NCBI GenBank assembly: GCA_030641505.1
Contig: DAOWHI010000154.1
Location: 1 to 5,238 of the forward strand
Direction: 5' to 3'
From: Gemmatimonadota bacterium
Lineage (GTDB): Bacteria > Gemmatimonadota > Gemmatimonadetes > JACCXV01 > JAHWKZ01
DNA: 5,238 bases
Under the pieces are notes generated by a model. The model saw only the letters and a program-made list of their open reading frames with translations, was not told the origin of the DNA and searched no databases. Shown piece by piece: positions 1-5,238 of the stretch; within the stretch, counting starts at the first letter, position 1; each line of letters begins with the position of its first letter. A program made the position numbers and the translations under genes.

Positions 1-230
1 GAAAACCCCGGCTCAGACAGGATCGACGGCGTGCCGCCACCCCAATAGAGCGTCGCCAACTCAACCCCGTCGAACTCGCCTCGTCGCCGCCAATCATCGA
101 TCTCGCGCGCCAGCGCGTCGACGAAGACCGCTTCGCGACCGTCGTCGTGACCGATGTTGTAGAAATGGCAGTAGGGGCACTTGCGGGCGCAAAAAGGGAC
201 GTGGACGTAGACGTGGAGGGGACGATGCAA
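1..230 (-). CDS. hemW: HemW-like radical SAM protein (heme chaperone family), N-terminal part
   Basis: Seen: 76 residues from a TTG start, running off the left edge. The frame opens with LHVYVHVPFCARKCPYCHFY, which holds the radical-SAM CxxxCxxC cluster (Cys14, Cys18, Cys21) that binds a 4Fe-4S cluster, and WGGGTPS follows at residues 63-69. Both are hallmarks of the HemN/HemW family. Known: HemW proteins (about 380 aa) were long annotated as oxygen-independent coproporphyrinogen oxidase but bind heme and act in heme trafficking. True HemN has an extra Cys just after the third one; here it is His22, so HemW is the better name. The heme-binding C-terminal half is outside the window, so function is not proven. 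The start is fixed by an in-frame TGA at 246-248, with TTG the only usable initiator after it and a strong GAAGGA site 8 nt upstream. It lies 4 nt after dprA and is probably cotranscribed with it. Confidence 0.85.
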   Translation of the reverse strand, partial: MHRPLHVYVHVPFCARKCPYCHFYNIGHDDGREAVFVDALAREIDDWRRRGEFDGVELATLYWGGGTPSILSEPGF

Positions 231-234
231 TCGC

Positions 235-1149
235 TTAGTCCTTCGTCACGGGGTGGCTACGCGCGAAGCGGCTACCGGGAAGCGCGCGAGCGAGCCCCAG
301 GATCTCTAGCTGGGTCAAATCAGCCAGCACTTTGGGGAGCGCCAACCCAACGCTGGTGGCCAATTCCTCCGGAGTGACGGGGTGCTCGGAAAGAGCGTCG
401 AGCAACGATGAGACTGCGGTGCTCTTAGTAACGGTCGGGGTTGGCGGTGCGACCGGCAAGAGCGGCTCGACTCCATCAATCGGCGGGAGCGCGGCCAGCT
501 CGTCGAGCACGTCCTGCGACCCGAAGACCGGTTGCGCGCCATCCGCGATCAGGCGATGCGCGCCCACCGACGTCGGCAAAAGCGGGTGCCCCGGCACCGC
601 CATGACCTCGCGTCCGGCAGCCAACGCGTGGCGGGCCGTAATCAGCGCACCCGACCGGGCCGCGGCTTCAACCACTATCACGACCCTGACGAGCCCGGCG
701 ATGATCCGGTTCCGGCGTGGAAAGTGGTGCTTGAGTGGCGGGACGCGTTCGGGATGCTCGCTGATCAAACACCCTCGCGCAGCGATGTCGGCGGCCAGAG
801 CGCGATTGCTGGCCGGTGCCGAGACATCGAGCCCACCACCCAACACGGCGATCGTGTCGCCGCCCACCTCGAGCGCCCCGCGGTGCGCAGCGGCGTCAAC
901 CCCGATCGCGCACCCGCTGACCACAACCAAGCCGGCTATTGCCAGTTGGGCGCCCAACTGCTCACCCATGGCGATTCCCAGCTCGGTCGTCCTTCGAGCG
1001 CCGACGATCGCCACCGCTGTCCGCGTGAGGAGCTGTGCATCACCTTGACAGTAGAGGTGCTGCGGCGGGTCGGGCGCGATCGCCAGCTGCACCGGGTACC
1101 TGTCGTCACCCAGCGCCAATCGTTGACGGCCGGCTTCAGCTCTCGCCAT
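235..1149 (-). CDS. dprA: DNA-processing protein DprA (Smf), Rossmann-fold core plus C-terminal winged helix
   Basis: DprA binds incoming single-stranded DNA in the cytoplasm and loads RecA during natural transformation; it is also widespread in bacteria not known to be competent. Seen in the 304-aa product: GDDRYP (14-19), LYCQG (32-36), AIVGARRTT (47-55), SGCAIGVDAAAH (78-89), TIAVLGGGLD (99-108), FPRRNRIIAGL (143-153), VEAAARSGALITA (160-172) and GREVMAVPG (179-187). These follow the Rossmann-like DprA core in order. A proline-rich linker (about 222-242) leads to a winged-helix-like end (about 246-297). The N-terminal SAM/HhH domain of longer homologues is absent: the protein starts almost directly at the core. 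In the usual SGxA(R/K)GID motif the basic residue is Ile82. The ATG at 1147-1149 is the only initiator after an in-frame TGA and overlaps the end of obg by 14 nt. No clear Shine-Dalgarno is present, so translation is probably coupled to obg. Confidence 0.93.
   Translation of the reverse strand: MARAEAGRQRLALGDDRYPVQLAIAPDPPQHLYCQGDAQLLTRTAVAIVGARRTTELGIAMGEQLGAQLAIAGLVVVSGCAIGVDAAAHRGALEVGGDTIAVLGGGLDVSAPASNRALAADIAARGCLISEHPERVPPLKHHFPRRNRIIAGLVRVVIVVEAAARSGALITARHALAAGREVMAVPGHPLLPTSVGAHRLIADGAQPVFGSQDVLDELAALPPIDGVEPLLPVAPPTPTVTKSTAVSSLLDALSEHPVTPEELATSVGLALPKVLADLTQLEILGLARALPGSRFARSHPVTKD
239..244 (-). promoter_or_regulatory. Shine-Dalgarno site for hemW
   Basis: On the minus strand GAAGGA lies 8 nt before the TTG codon at 228-230. 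The site sits inside the last codons of dprA. A strong ribosome-binding site at ideal spacing supports the TTG as the genuine start, since no ATG or GTG exists between the upstream in-frame stop and the conserved start of the radical-SAM domain. Confidence 0.75.
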
Positions 1150-2131
1150 TCGCCGCCGCGGCGGTTTCCCTCACGACCCGCCACATCGTTTCGACCAACC
1201 CGTCCAGACCCGCGCCTGTCACCGCGCTCACCGTGTGCACGGCAACGACATCGTCGAAGCTCGCCGCGGGCGGATCACCCAAATCGCCCTTCGACCACAC
1301 GACAACCTGAGGCAGCTCGAGCAGCGCTGCCGACCAGGTCCTGAGCTCGGATCGCAACGCATCGAGCTCAGCCTCGGGATCGGGGGTAATCACCGGAATG
1401 AGAAAACAGAGCACCCGGGTGCGCTCGATGTGGCGCAGAAAACGAGCCCCCAAACCCTTCCCCTCGGCCGCACCCTCAACCAGACCCGGAATGTCGGCAA
1501 CGACGAACGAGCGCCCGGGTTCGATCGAGACGACCCCAAGGTTGGGTTGTAGTGTGGTAAACGGATAGTCTGCGATCTTGGGGCGTGCGGCGCTGATCCG
1601 CGAGAGCAACGTCGACTTGCCGGCGTTCGGCGCGCCAACCAGCCCGACATCCGCCAGCAGCTTGAGTTCGAATGACAGCTCGCGCGTCTCGCCGGGGATG
1701 CCCGAATCGGCCCGCCGCGGCGCCTGGTGGGTAGGGGTGGCAAACGCCGCGTTGCCCCGTCCGCCGCGGCCGCCGGCAGCGACTACCGCACTTGTCCCCG
1801 GGCTGGTCAGATCCGCCACCACCTCCCCCGTCACCCGGTCTCGGACGATCGTTCCCGGAGGCACGCGTAGACGAACATCGGCACCGTTCGCGCCGGCCCG
1901 GTTGTTCCCCGAACCGTGCTTGCCACGACCGGCGCGGTACTGTTTCCGATAGCGAAAGTCATGAAGCGTAGACAGGTTCGCGTCGACCGTCAGCACTACG
2001 TCGCCACCCCGCCCACCATTACCTCCGTCGGGCCCGCCGCGCGGCACAAACTTCTCCCGCCGGAACGAAACGCAGCCGTCGCCGCCAGTCCCCGCTTCGA
2101 CGCTGATCGTGGCTTCGTCAACGAATTGCAC
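1136..2131 (-). CDS. obg: Obg/CgtA GTPase, short form
   Basis: Obg is an essential GTPase that binds the large ribosomal subunit and acts in 50S assembly and stress control. Seen: 331 residues. The glycine-rich Obg fold covers about 2-158 and includes SFRREKFVPRGGPDGGNGG (22-40). The G domain follows: G1 GAPNAGKST (167-175), switch I YPFTTLQPNLG (189-199), G3 DIPGLVEGA (213-221), G4 SKGD (280-283) and G5 SAVTGAGL (302-309). The protein ends soon after the G domain, so the C-terminal OCT domain of Bacillus-type Obg is missing, as in many Gram-negative types. G4 reads SKxD rather than NKxD, and the segment before it (FLIPVITPDPEAEL) lacks the usual Asp. The start is GTG at 2129-2131, matching the family's MFVDEA opening; AGGA lies 12 nt upstream, overlapping the icd stop codon. 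It does not sit beside rplU-rpmA here, the common obg context. Confidence 0.96.
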   Translation of the reverse strand: MQFVDEATISVEAGTGGDGCVSFRREKFVPRGGPDGGNGGRGGDVVLTVDANLSTLHDFRYRKQYRAGRGKHGSGNNRAGANGADVRLRVPPGTIVRDRVTGEVVADLTSPGTSAVVAAGGRGGRGNAAFATPTHQAPRRADSGIPGETRELSFELKLLADVGLVGAPNAGKSTLLSRISAARPKIADYPFTTLQPNLGVVSIEPGRSFVVADIPGLVEGAAEGKGLGARFLRHIERTRVLCFLIPVITPDPEAELDALRSELRTWSAALLELPQVVVWSKGDLGDPPAASFDDVVAVHTVSAVTGAGLDGLVETMWRVVRETAAAANGES

Positions 2132-2143
2132 GTAGTGCCCGCG

Positions 2144-2147
2144 TCCT
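2144..2147 (-). promoter_or_regulatory. Probable Shine-Dalgarno of obg, overlapping the icd stop codon
   Basis: Minus-strand AGGA lies 12 nt before the GTG start, a longer spacing than ideal. Its first two bases are the last two of the icd TAG. Only 14 nt separate the two genes, so ribosomes finishing icd would be delivered next to the obg start. The GTG choice rests mainly on the conserved N-terminus of the Obg family. Confidence 0.4.
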
Positions 2148-3381
2148 ACATACGGTCAATAATCGCGGTCGCAAACTCCGAGCACTTAACCTTGGTAGCA
2201 CCCTCCATTTGCCGGGCCAAGTCGTAGGTTACGACCTTGTCACCAATCGCCGCCTCGAGACCGCCTTCGATCTTCGATTTGACTTCACCCCATCCGAGGA
2301 AATCGAACATGAACGCCCCCGATAGGATGACACTCCCAGGATTCACCTTGTCGAGCCCGGCATACTTCGGCGCCGTGCCGTGGGTCGCCTCGAACACGGC
2401 CCACTCGTCCCCGATGTTCGCTCCAGGCGCCAATCCCAGACCACCGACTTGGGCGGCGGCCGCGTCCGACAGATAGTCGCCGTTCAGATTCGGCAGCGCG
2501 ATCACGTCGTATTCGTCCGGCCTCAGCAGCAGTTGCTGGAACATCGCATCCGCGATCCGGTCCTTTATGATGGTGCGATCGCCGCGATCACCATCGAGAT
2601 CGGCCTCGGCAACCATCCGATCGCCAAACTCGTCGGCTGCCACCTCGTAACCCCATTGCCGAAACGCTCCCTCGGTGAACTTCATGATGTTGCCCTTATG
2701 AACAAGCGTCACCGAGGACCTTTTCTTATCCAGCGCATAGCGGATCGCCGCAGCGACCAACCGCTTGGTGTTGCGCTCGCTGATCGGCTTTACCCCGATG
2801 CCAGCGTCGGCCGGGATCTCGGTTCCCATCTCCTCGTTCAGGAACTCGCGCACGCGCTGCTGTTCTGGGCTCCCAACCTCCCACTCGATGCCGGCGTACA
2901 CGTCCTCGGTGTTCTCACGAAATATGAGGACATCGAGCTTGCCCGGCTCGCGCATCGGAGACGGCGTGCCGGCGTAGTATCGGACAGGTCGAACACAGCA
3001 ATACAGATCGAGCCGTTGCCGCAAGGTGACGTTGAGTGATCGAATGCCGCCACCGACAGGGGTCGTCAACGGGCCTTTGATCGCGACGCGGTAATCACGA
3101 ATGGCTTGCAGCGTATCGTCGGGCAGATAGGAACCATCGCCATACTCGGCGACCGCCTTGTCACCGGCGAAAATCTCGAACCAACACACCGACCGCTCTG
3201 TTCCGTAGGCCGATTCGACCGCAGCGTCGAAAACCCGACGCGCGGCAGACCAGATGTCGGGCCCGATCCCGTCACCCTCGATAAACGGGATGATCGGCCG
3301 ATCGGGCGTATTTACCCGAAACGCCTGATCGTATCCTATGATCTCGCCGTCCGAAGGGGGCTTCAACCGTTCGTATGTCAT
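2146..3381 (-). CDS. icd: NADP-dependent isocitrate dehydrogenase
   Basis: Catalyses oxidative decarboxylation of isocitrate to 2-oxoglutarate with NADPH formation in the cytoplasmic TCA cycle. Seen: 411 residues, close to the 416 of E. coli Icd and very similar along its length. Substrate-loop residues are in TTPVGGGIRSLN (106-117), with Ser115 matching the E. coli Ser113 phosphorylation site. Catalytic Tyr162 lies in RENTEDVYAGIEW and Lys229 in TLVHKGNIMKF. Metal-binding Asp278, Asp302 and Asp306 lie in IKDRIADA and NLNGDYLSDA. Cofactor residues Lys339, Tyr340, Tyr386 and Arg390 match the NADP-specific set of E. coli (HGTAPKY and TYDLAR), so NADP rather than NAD is expected. The ATG at 3379-3381 has an AAAGGAG site 7 nt upstream. 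It follows gltA after 91 nt and precedes obg by 14 nt. Whether the AceK kinase exists in this organism cannot be seen. Confidence 0.97.
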   Translation of the reverse strand: MTYERLKPPSDGEIIGYDQAFRVNTPDRPIIPFIEGDGIGPDIWSAARRVFDAAVESAYGTERSVCWFEIFAGDKAVAEYGDGSYLPDDTLQAIRDYRVAIKGPLTTPVGGGIRSLNVTLRQRLDLYCCVRPVRYYAGTPSPMREPGKLDVLIFRENTEDVYAGIEWEVGSPEQQRVREFLNEEMGTEIPADAGIGVKPISERNTKRLVAAAIRYALDKKRSSVTLVHKGNIMKFTEGAFRQWGYEVAADEFGDRMVAEADLDGDRGDRTIIKDRIADAMFQQLLLRPDEYDVIALPNLNGDYLSDAAAAQVGGLGLAPGANIGDEWAVFEATHGTAPKYAGLDKVNPGSVILSGAFMFDFLGWGEVKSKIEGGLEAAIGDKVVTYDLARQMEGATKVKCSEFATAIIDRM

Positions 3382-3472
3382 TTACGTGCTCCTTTCAGGT
3401 ATGCAAGATTCGAAGCGCATCACAACGATACACGCGGAAGTGGAGCGTGGATTTGCGGGACCGGACTGGAGA
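3382..3472 (-). other. 91-nt gltA-icd intergenic region
   Basis: The longest non-coding stretch in the window. Apart from the icd ribosome-binding site it holds a short inverted repeat, CACGC/GCGTG with a 9-nt loop (3431-3449), not followed by a T run and so not a convincing terminator. A TATCGT hexamer at 3425-3430 fits a TAnnnT -10 pattern but has no good -35 at 17 nt. I cannot tell whether icd has its own promoter or is read through from gltA. Confidence 0.4.
3389..3395 (-). promoter_or_regulatory. Strong Shine-Dalgarno site for icd
   Basis: Minus-strand AAAGGAG lies 7 nt before the icd ATG. It is the best ribosome-binding site in the window and confirms the start. It contrasts with gltA just upstream, which has none. 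Confidence 0.85.
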
Positions 3473-4615
3473 CTACCGCTTTTCGATCGGAGTGTAGATC
3501 AAATCGCTCAGCCCGACGTAGTTCGCGCGTGGCCGTATCAGTCGGTTGTGCCTGTATTGAGCTTCGACATGTGTGGCCCAACCGCTGATGCGAGAGATGG
3601 CGAAGATCGGCGTAAACACGTCGGTCGGGATGCCCAGCGCATGGTACGTGGAAGCCGAAAAGAAATCGACGTTGGGATCGATCCCCTTTTCCGCCGCCAT
3701 CGTCTCCAGGATCTGTTCGCTCATAGTGAACCATTTTGGCTGCCCCGCGCGGGCGGTCAGATCTCGAGAGAATCCCCTCAGAATCGGTGCCCGCGGGTCC
3801 ATTGTTTTGTAAACGCGATGTCCGAAGCCCATCACTCGCTCTTTGCGACCCAGCATCGCTCGCACGAAGTCGGCCGGCTCGAGCCCCCGCTGATCGATGT
3901 CGAGGAGCATCTTCATCACTTCTTGGTTCGCGCCACCGTGCAACGGCCCCTTTAGCGTTCCGACCGCAGACGTGATGGCGGAGTGGATGTCCGACAGCGT
4001 GGCCGCCGTCACGCGAGCCGAGAACGTCGAGGCGTTCATCCCGTGCTCGGCGTGCAGAATGAGACACACGTCCATGACGCGTGCGTCCTCGGGATCGGGC
4101 TCGGTACCGGTCAGCATGTAGAGGAAGTTCGCCGCGTGGGTCAAGTCCTCTCGCGGGCTGACCGGATCGTGACCGTTACGATGGCGCTCGAAGGCGGCCA
4201 CGATGGTGGGGAACTTGGCCATCAACCGAGCCGCCTTCCGGCGCGTGGCCTCGGGTCCGATGTCCTCGGTGTCGGGGTCGAACAACCCTAACGTCGAGAC
4301 GGCTGTTCTCAACACCGCCATCGGCTGAGCGTTCTTCGGGTAGGCGCGGATGAGGCCGATGATCTCGCTGTCCAACCGTCTGGCTCGTATCAGTTCGGCG
4401 TTGAACTGGTCCAGCTCCGAACGGTTTGGCAGAGCGCCGTCGAGCAACAACTTGGCGGTTTCCTCGAAAGTCGAGTTCGCGGCTAGATCCTCTATCGAGT
4501 AGCCGCGATAGACGAGTCGCCCGGCCTGCCCGTCGACATACGATATCTCGGAATCGGCAACAACAACGCCCTGCAAGCCAGCGATCGGCTTCCCTGCTGC
4601 AACGACTTCAGCCAT
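3473..4615 (-). CDS. gltA: Citrate synthase (short, Gram-positive/archaeal-type)
   Basis: Condenses acetyl-CoA with oxaloacetate to citrate, the entry step of the TCA cycle. Seen: 380 residues, the usual length for the short dimeric type rather than the roughly 430-aa allosteric type of E. coli. The N-terminal VDGQAGRLVYRGYSIEDLA (27-45) is typical of the family. Catalytic residues are His226 in GPLHGGAN, His266 in the signature GFGHRVYKTMDPRA, and Asp317 in NVDFFS. HAEHGMNASTF (188-198) and the C-terminal RPRANYVG (361-368) are also conserved. 2-Methylcitrate synthase (PrpC) shares these motifs, but the icd and pyk neighbours favour citrate synthase. The ATG at 4613-4615 is the first initiator after an in-frame TGA at 4649-4651. 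No Shine-Dalgarno precedes it. A promoter immediately upstream suggests a leaderless transcript. Confidence 0.95.
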   Translation of the reverse strand: MAEVVAAGKPIAGLQGVVVADSEISYVDGQAGRLVYRGYSIEDLAANSTFEETAKLLLDGALPNRSELDQFNAELIRARRLDSEIIGLIRAYPKNAQPMAVLRTAVSTLGLFDPDTEDIGPEATRRKAARLMAKFPTIVAAFERHRNGHDPVSPREDLTHAANFLYMLTGTEPDPEDARVMDVCLILHAEHGMNASTFSARVTAATLSDIHSAITSAVGTLKGPLHGGANQEVMKMLLDIDQRGLEPADFVRAMLGRKERVMGFGHRVYKTMDPRAPILRGFSRDLTARAGQPKWFTMSEQILETMAAEKGIDPNVDFFSASTYHALGIPTDVFTPIFAISRISGWATHVEAQYRHNRLIRPRANYVGLSDLIYTPIEKR

Positions 4616-4623
4616 GAAAAGCG

Positions 4624-4652
4624 AAGCTATCTGAGGGTTCTGGAGCCGTCAA
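4624..4652 (-). promoter_or_regulatory. Candidate sigma70-type promoter of gltA, probably leaderless
   Basis: On the minus strand TTGACG (4647-4652) and TAGCTT (4624-4629) are separated by exactly 17 nt. The first matches the -35 consensus at 5 of 6 positions and the second fits TAnnnT. Both lie in the 44-nt pyk-gltA gap. A start site 7-9 nt past the -10 falls at about 4615-4617, on or next to the A of the gltA ATG. Together with the missing Shine-Dalgarno this points to a leaderless gltA mRNA. This is inferred from sequence only. Confidence 0.5.
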
Positions 4653-4659
4653 ACGGATC

Positions 4660-5238
4660 TCAAGAAGCGACTTCGCCATCTCCCAAGCGCGGCTTGTCGC
4701 CGATCCGGTGCACCTTCATGAGATTGGTTCGACCGGCGACATCGAGCGGTGCGCCGCACACCACCACGATAACCTCACCTTCGCTCGCAAGGTTTTCGAT
4801 CACCAGTCGCTTCTCCATCTCCGAGATCAACCGATCGATCGTATCGGCGATCTCGGTGACCAACGGCTTGACCCCCCAGTGAATCGCCAGTTGGTTGCGA
4901 ACCTGCTGGCTGGGTGTGAACGCGATCAACGGGACCGAGGGCCGGTACTTGGCCAACAAGCCTGCGGTCGACCCGGATTGGGTAAAGGCCACGATGTACT
5001 TGGCACGAACCTCTGCCGCGACAAGAGTTGCGGCGTCGCCGATCGCCTCGCCAAAGTCCTCGGTCAGCTCGGTTTCCCGACGGCGGCGCCAGGGAGCGCG
5101 CTCGATCTCGAGCTCGGCGGCAACGATGATGCGCCCCATCATCTCGATCGCCTCCACCGGATGGTCGCCGGTCGCGGTCTCGGCAGACAGCATGACAGCA
5201 TCCGTACCGTCCATCACGGCGTTAGCAACGTCCGACAC
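4660..5238 (-). CDS. pyk: Pyruvate kinase, C-terminal part
   Basis: Transfers phosphate from phosphoenolpyruvate to ADP, making ATP and pyruvate, the last step of glycolysis. Seen: the last 192 residues; the first codon in the window is an internal GTG (Val), and the N-terminal part, probably more than half the enzyme, lies beyond the right edge. The visible part begins with the end of the catalytic barrel, SDVANAVMDGTDAVMLSAET (2-21), which contains the family's highly conserved MLSxETAxGxxPxEA segment. It continues with the C-terminal alpha/beta domain: IVAFTQSGSTAGLLAKYRPS (82-101), PLIAFTPS, NQLAIHWGVKPL, EVIVVVCGAPL and the closing RTNLMKVHRIGD. The protein ends about 12 residues after that, so there is no extra PEP-utiliser domain of the Bacillus type. 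Allosteric ligand cannot be judged from this part. It lies 44 nt upstream of gltA, in the same direction. Confidence 0.96.
   Translation of the reverse strand: MSDVANAVMDGTDAVMLSAETATGDHPVEAIEMMGRIIVAAELEIERAPWRRRRETELTEDFGEAIGDAATLVAAEVRAKYIVAFTQSGSTAGLLAKYRPSVPLIAFTPSQQVRNQLAIHWGVKPLVTEIADTIDRLISEMEKRLVIENLASEGEVIVVVCGAPLDVAGRTNLMKVHRIGDKPRLGDGEVAS

Noticed and set aside
1..230. Coproporphyrinogen III dehydrogenase HemN
   Set aside because: The fourth Cys that follows the CxxxCxxC cluster in HemN is His here, and the dprA-obg context is not a heme-synthesis cluster. HemW-like is the safer call.
332..1048. Long plus-strand open frame of 238 codons opposite dprA
   Set aside because: It is antisense to a gene with all DprA motifs in order. 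The product is Ser/Ala/Thr-rich low-complexity with no recognisable domain, as expected from the opposite strand of GC-rich coding DNA.
532..1344. Plus-strand open frame of 270 codons across dprA and obg
   Set aside because: Arg/Pro-rich translation without motifs, spanning the antisense of two confident genes. A by-product of GC-rich codon use.
2380..3039. Plus-strand open frame of 219 codons opposite icd
   Set aside because: Lies wholly within icd, which is conserved residue by residue. No domain or plausible ribosome-binding site was recognised.
3397..3427. Possible icd promoter TTGTGA...CATACC
   Set aside because: The -10 match is poor, spacing is off the optimum, and the start site would fall in the ribosome-binding site. 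Not supported.
3431..3449. Inverted repeat CACGC/GCGTG after gltA as an intrinsic terminator
   Set aside because: Only a 5-bp stem with a 9-nt loop, followed by TATCGTTGTG rather than a T run. Too weak to call.
3338..3955. Plus-strand open frame of 205 codons across the icd-gltA junction
   Set aside because: Antisense to two confident genes and their gap; composition shows no family signature.
3420..4067. Minus-strand open frame of 215 codons in a different frame from gltA
   Set aside because: It overlaps the catalytic half of gltA out of frame, is Arg-rich and has no motifs. The citrate synthase frame is clearly the coding one.
3473..4615. 2-Methylcitrate synthase PrpC
   Set aside because: Shares the fold and catalytic residues, but no prpB or prpD neighbours are present and the gene lies between pyk and icd.

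Overview
This window is a compact, GC-rich (about 60% or more by eye) stretch of bacterial chromosome. All six recognisable genes lie on the minus strand, so transcription runs from high to low coordinates. In that order they are: the 3' part of pyruvate kinase (pyk, cut by the right edge), citrate synthase (gltA), NADP-type isocitrate dehydrogenase (icd), the GTPase Obg (obg), the DNA-processing protein DprA (dprA), and the 5' part of a HemW-like radical-SAM protein (hemW, cut by the left edge).

The right half (2146-5238) is a central-carbon block. Pyruvate kinase makes pyruvate, citrate synthase carries acetyl-CoA into the TCA cycle, and isocitrate dehydrogenase makes 2-oxoglutarate and NADPH. 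The order pyk-gltA-icd recalls the pyk...citZ-icd neighbourhood of Bacillus. The left half (1-2131) is housekeeping: ribosome-associated GTPase, ssDNA/RecA-loading protein and heme-trafficking radical-SAM protein. Junctions there are very tight: 14 nt icd/obg, a 14-nt obg/dprA overlap, and 4 nt dprA/hemW. This looks like an operon with coupled translation. The only gaps are 44 nt (pyk/gltA) and 91 nt (gltA/icd). The pyk/gltA gap holds a good sigma70-type promoter placed so close to the gltA ATG that a leaderless gltA mRNA is likely. No convincing intrinsic terminator was seen.

Taxonomy cannot be fixed from the sequence alone. GC-rich codon use, a short Obg without a C-terminal extension and a DprA without the N-terminal SAM/HhH domain fit several GC-rich phyla. 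The unusual end of the Obg G domain (no usual Asp after strand 5, and an SKxD instead of NKxD motif) makes me think of Gemmatimonadota or a related lineage, but this is a weak guess from memory.

There are no RNA genes, mobile elements, CRISPR arrays or long repeats. I found no undescribed system. The points worth a second look are the possible leaderless gltA promoter, motif substitutions in Obg and DprA, and the gene order.
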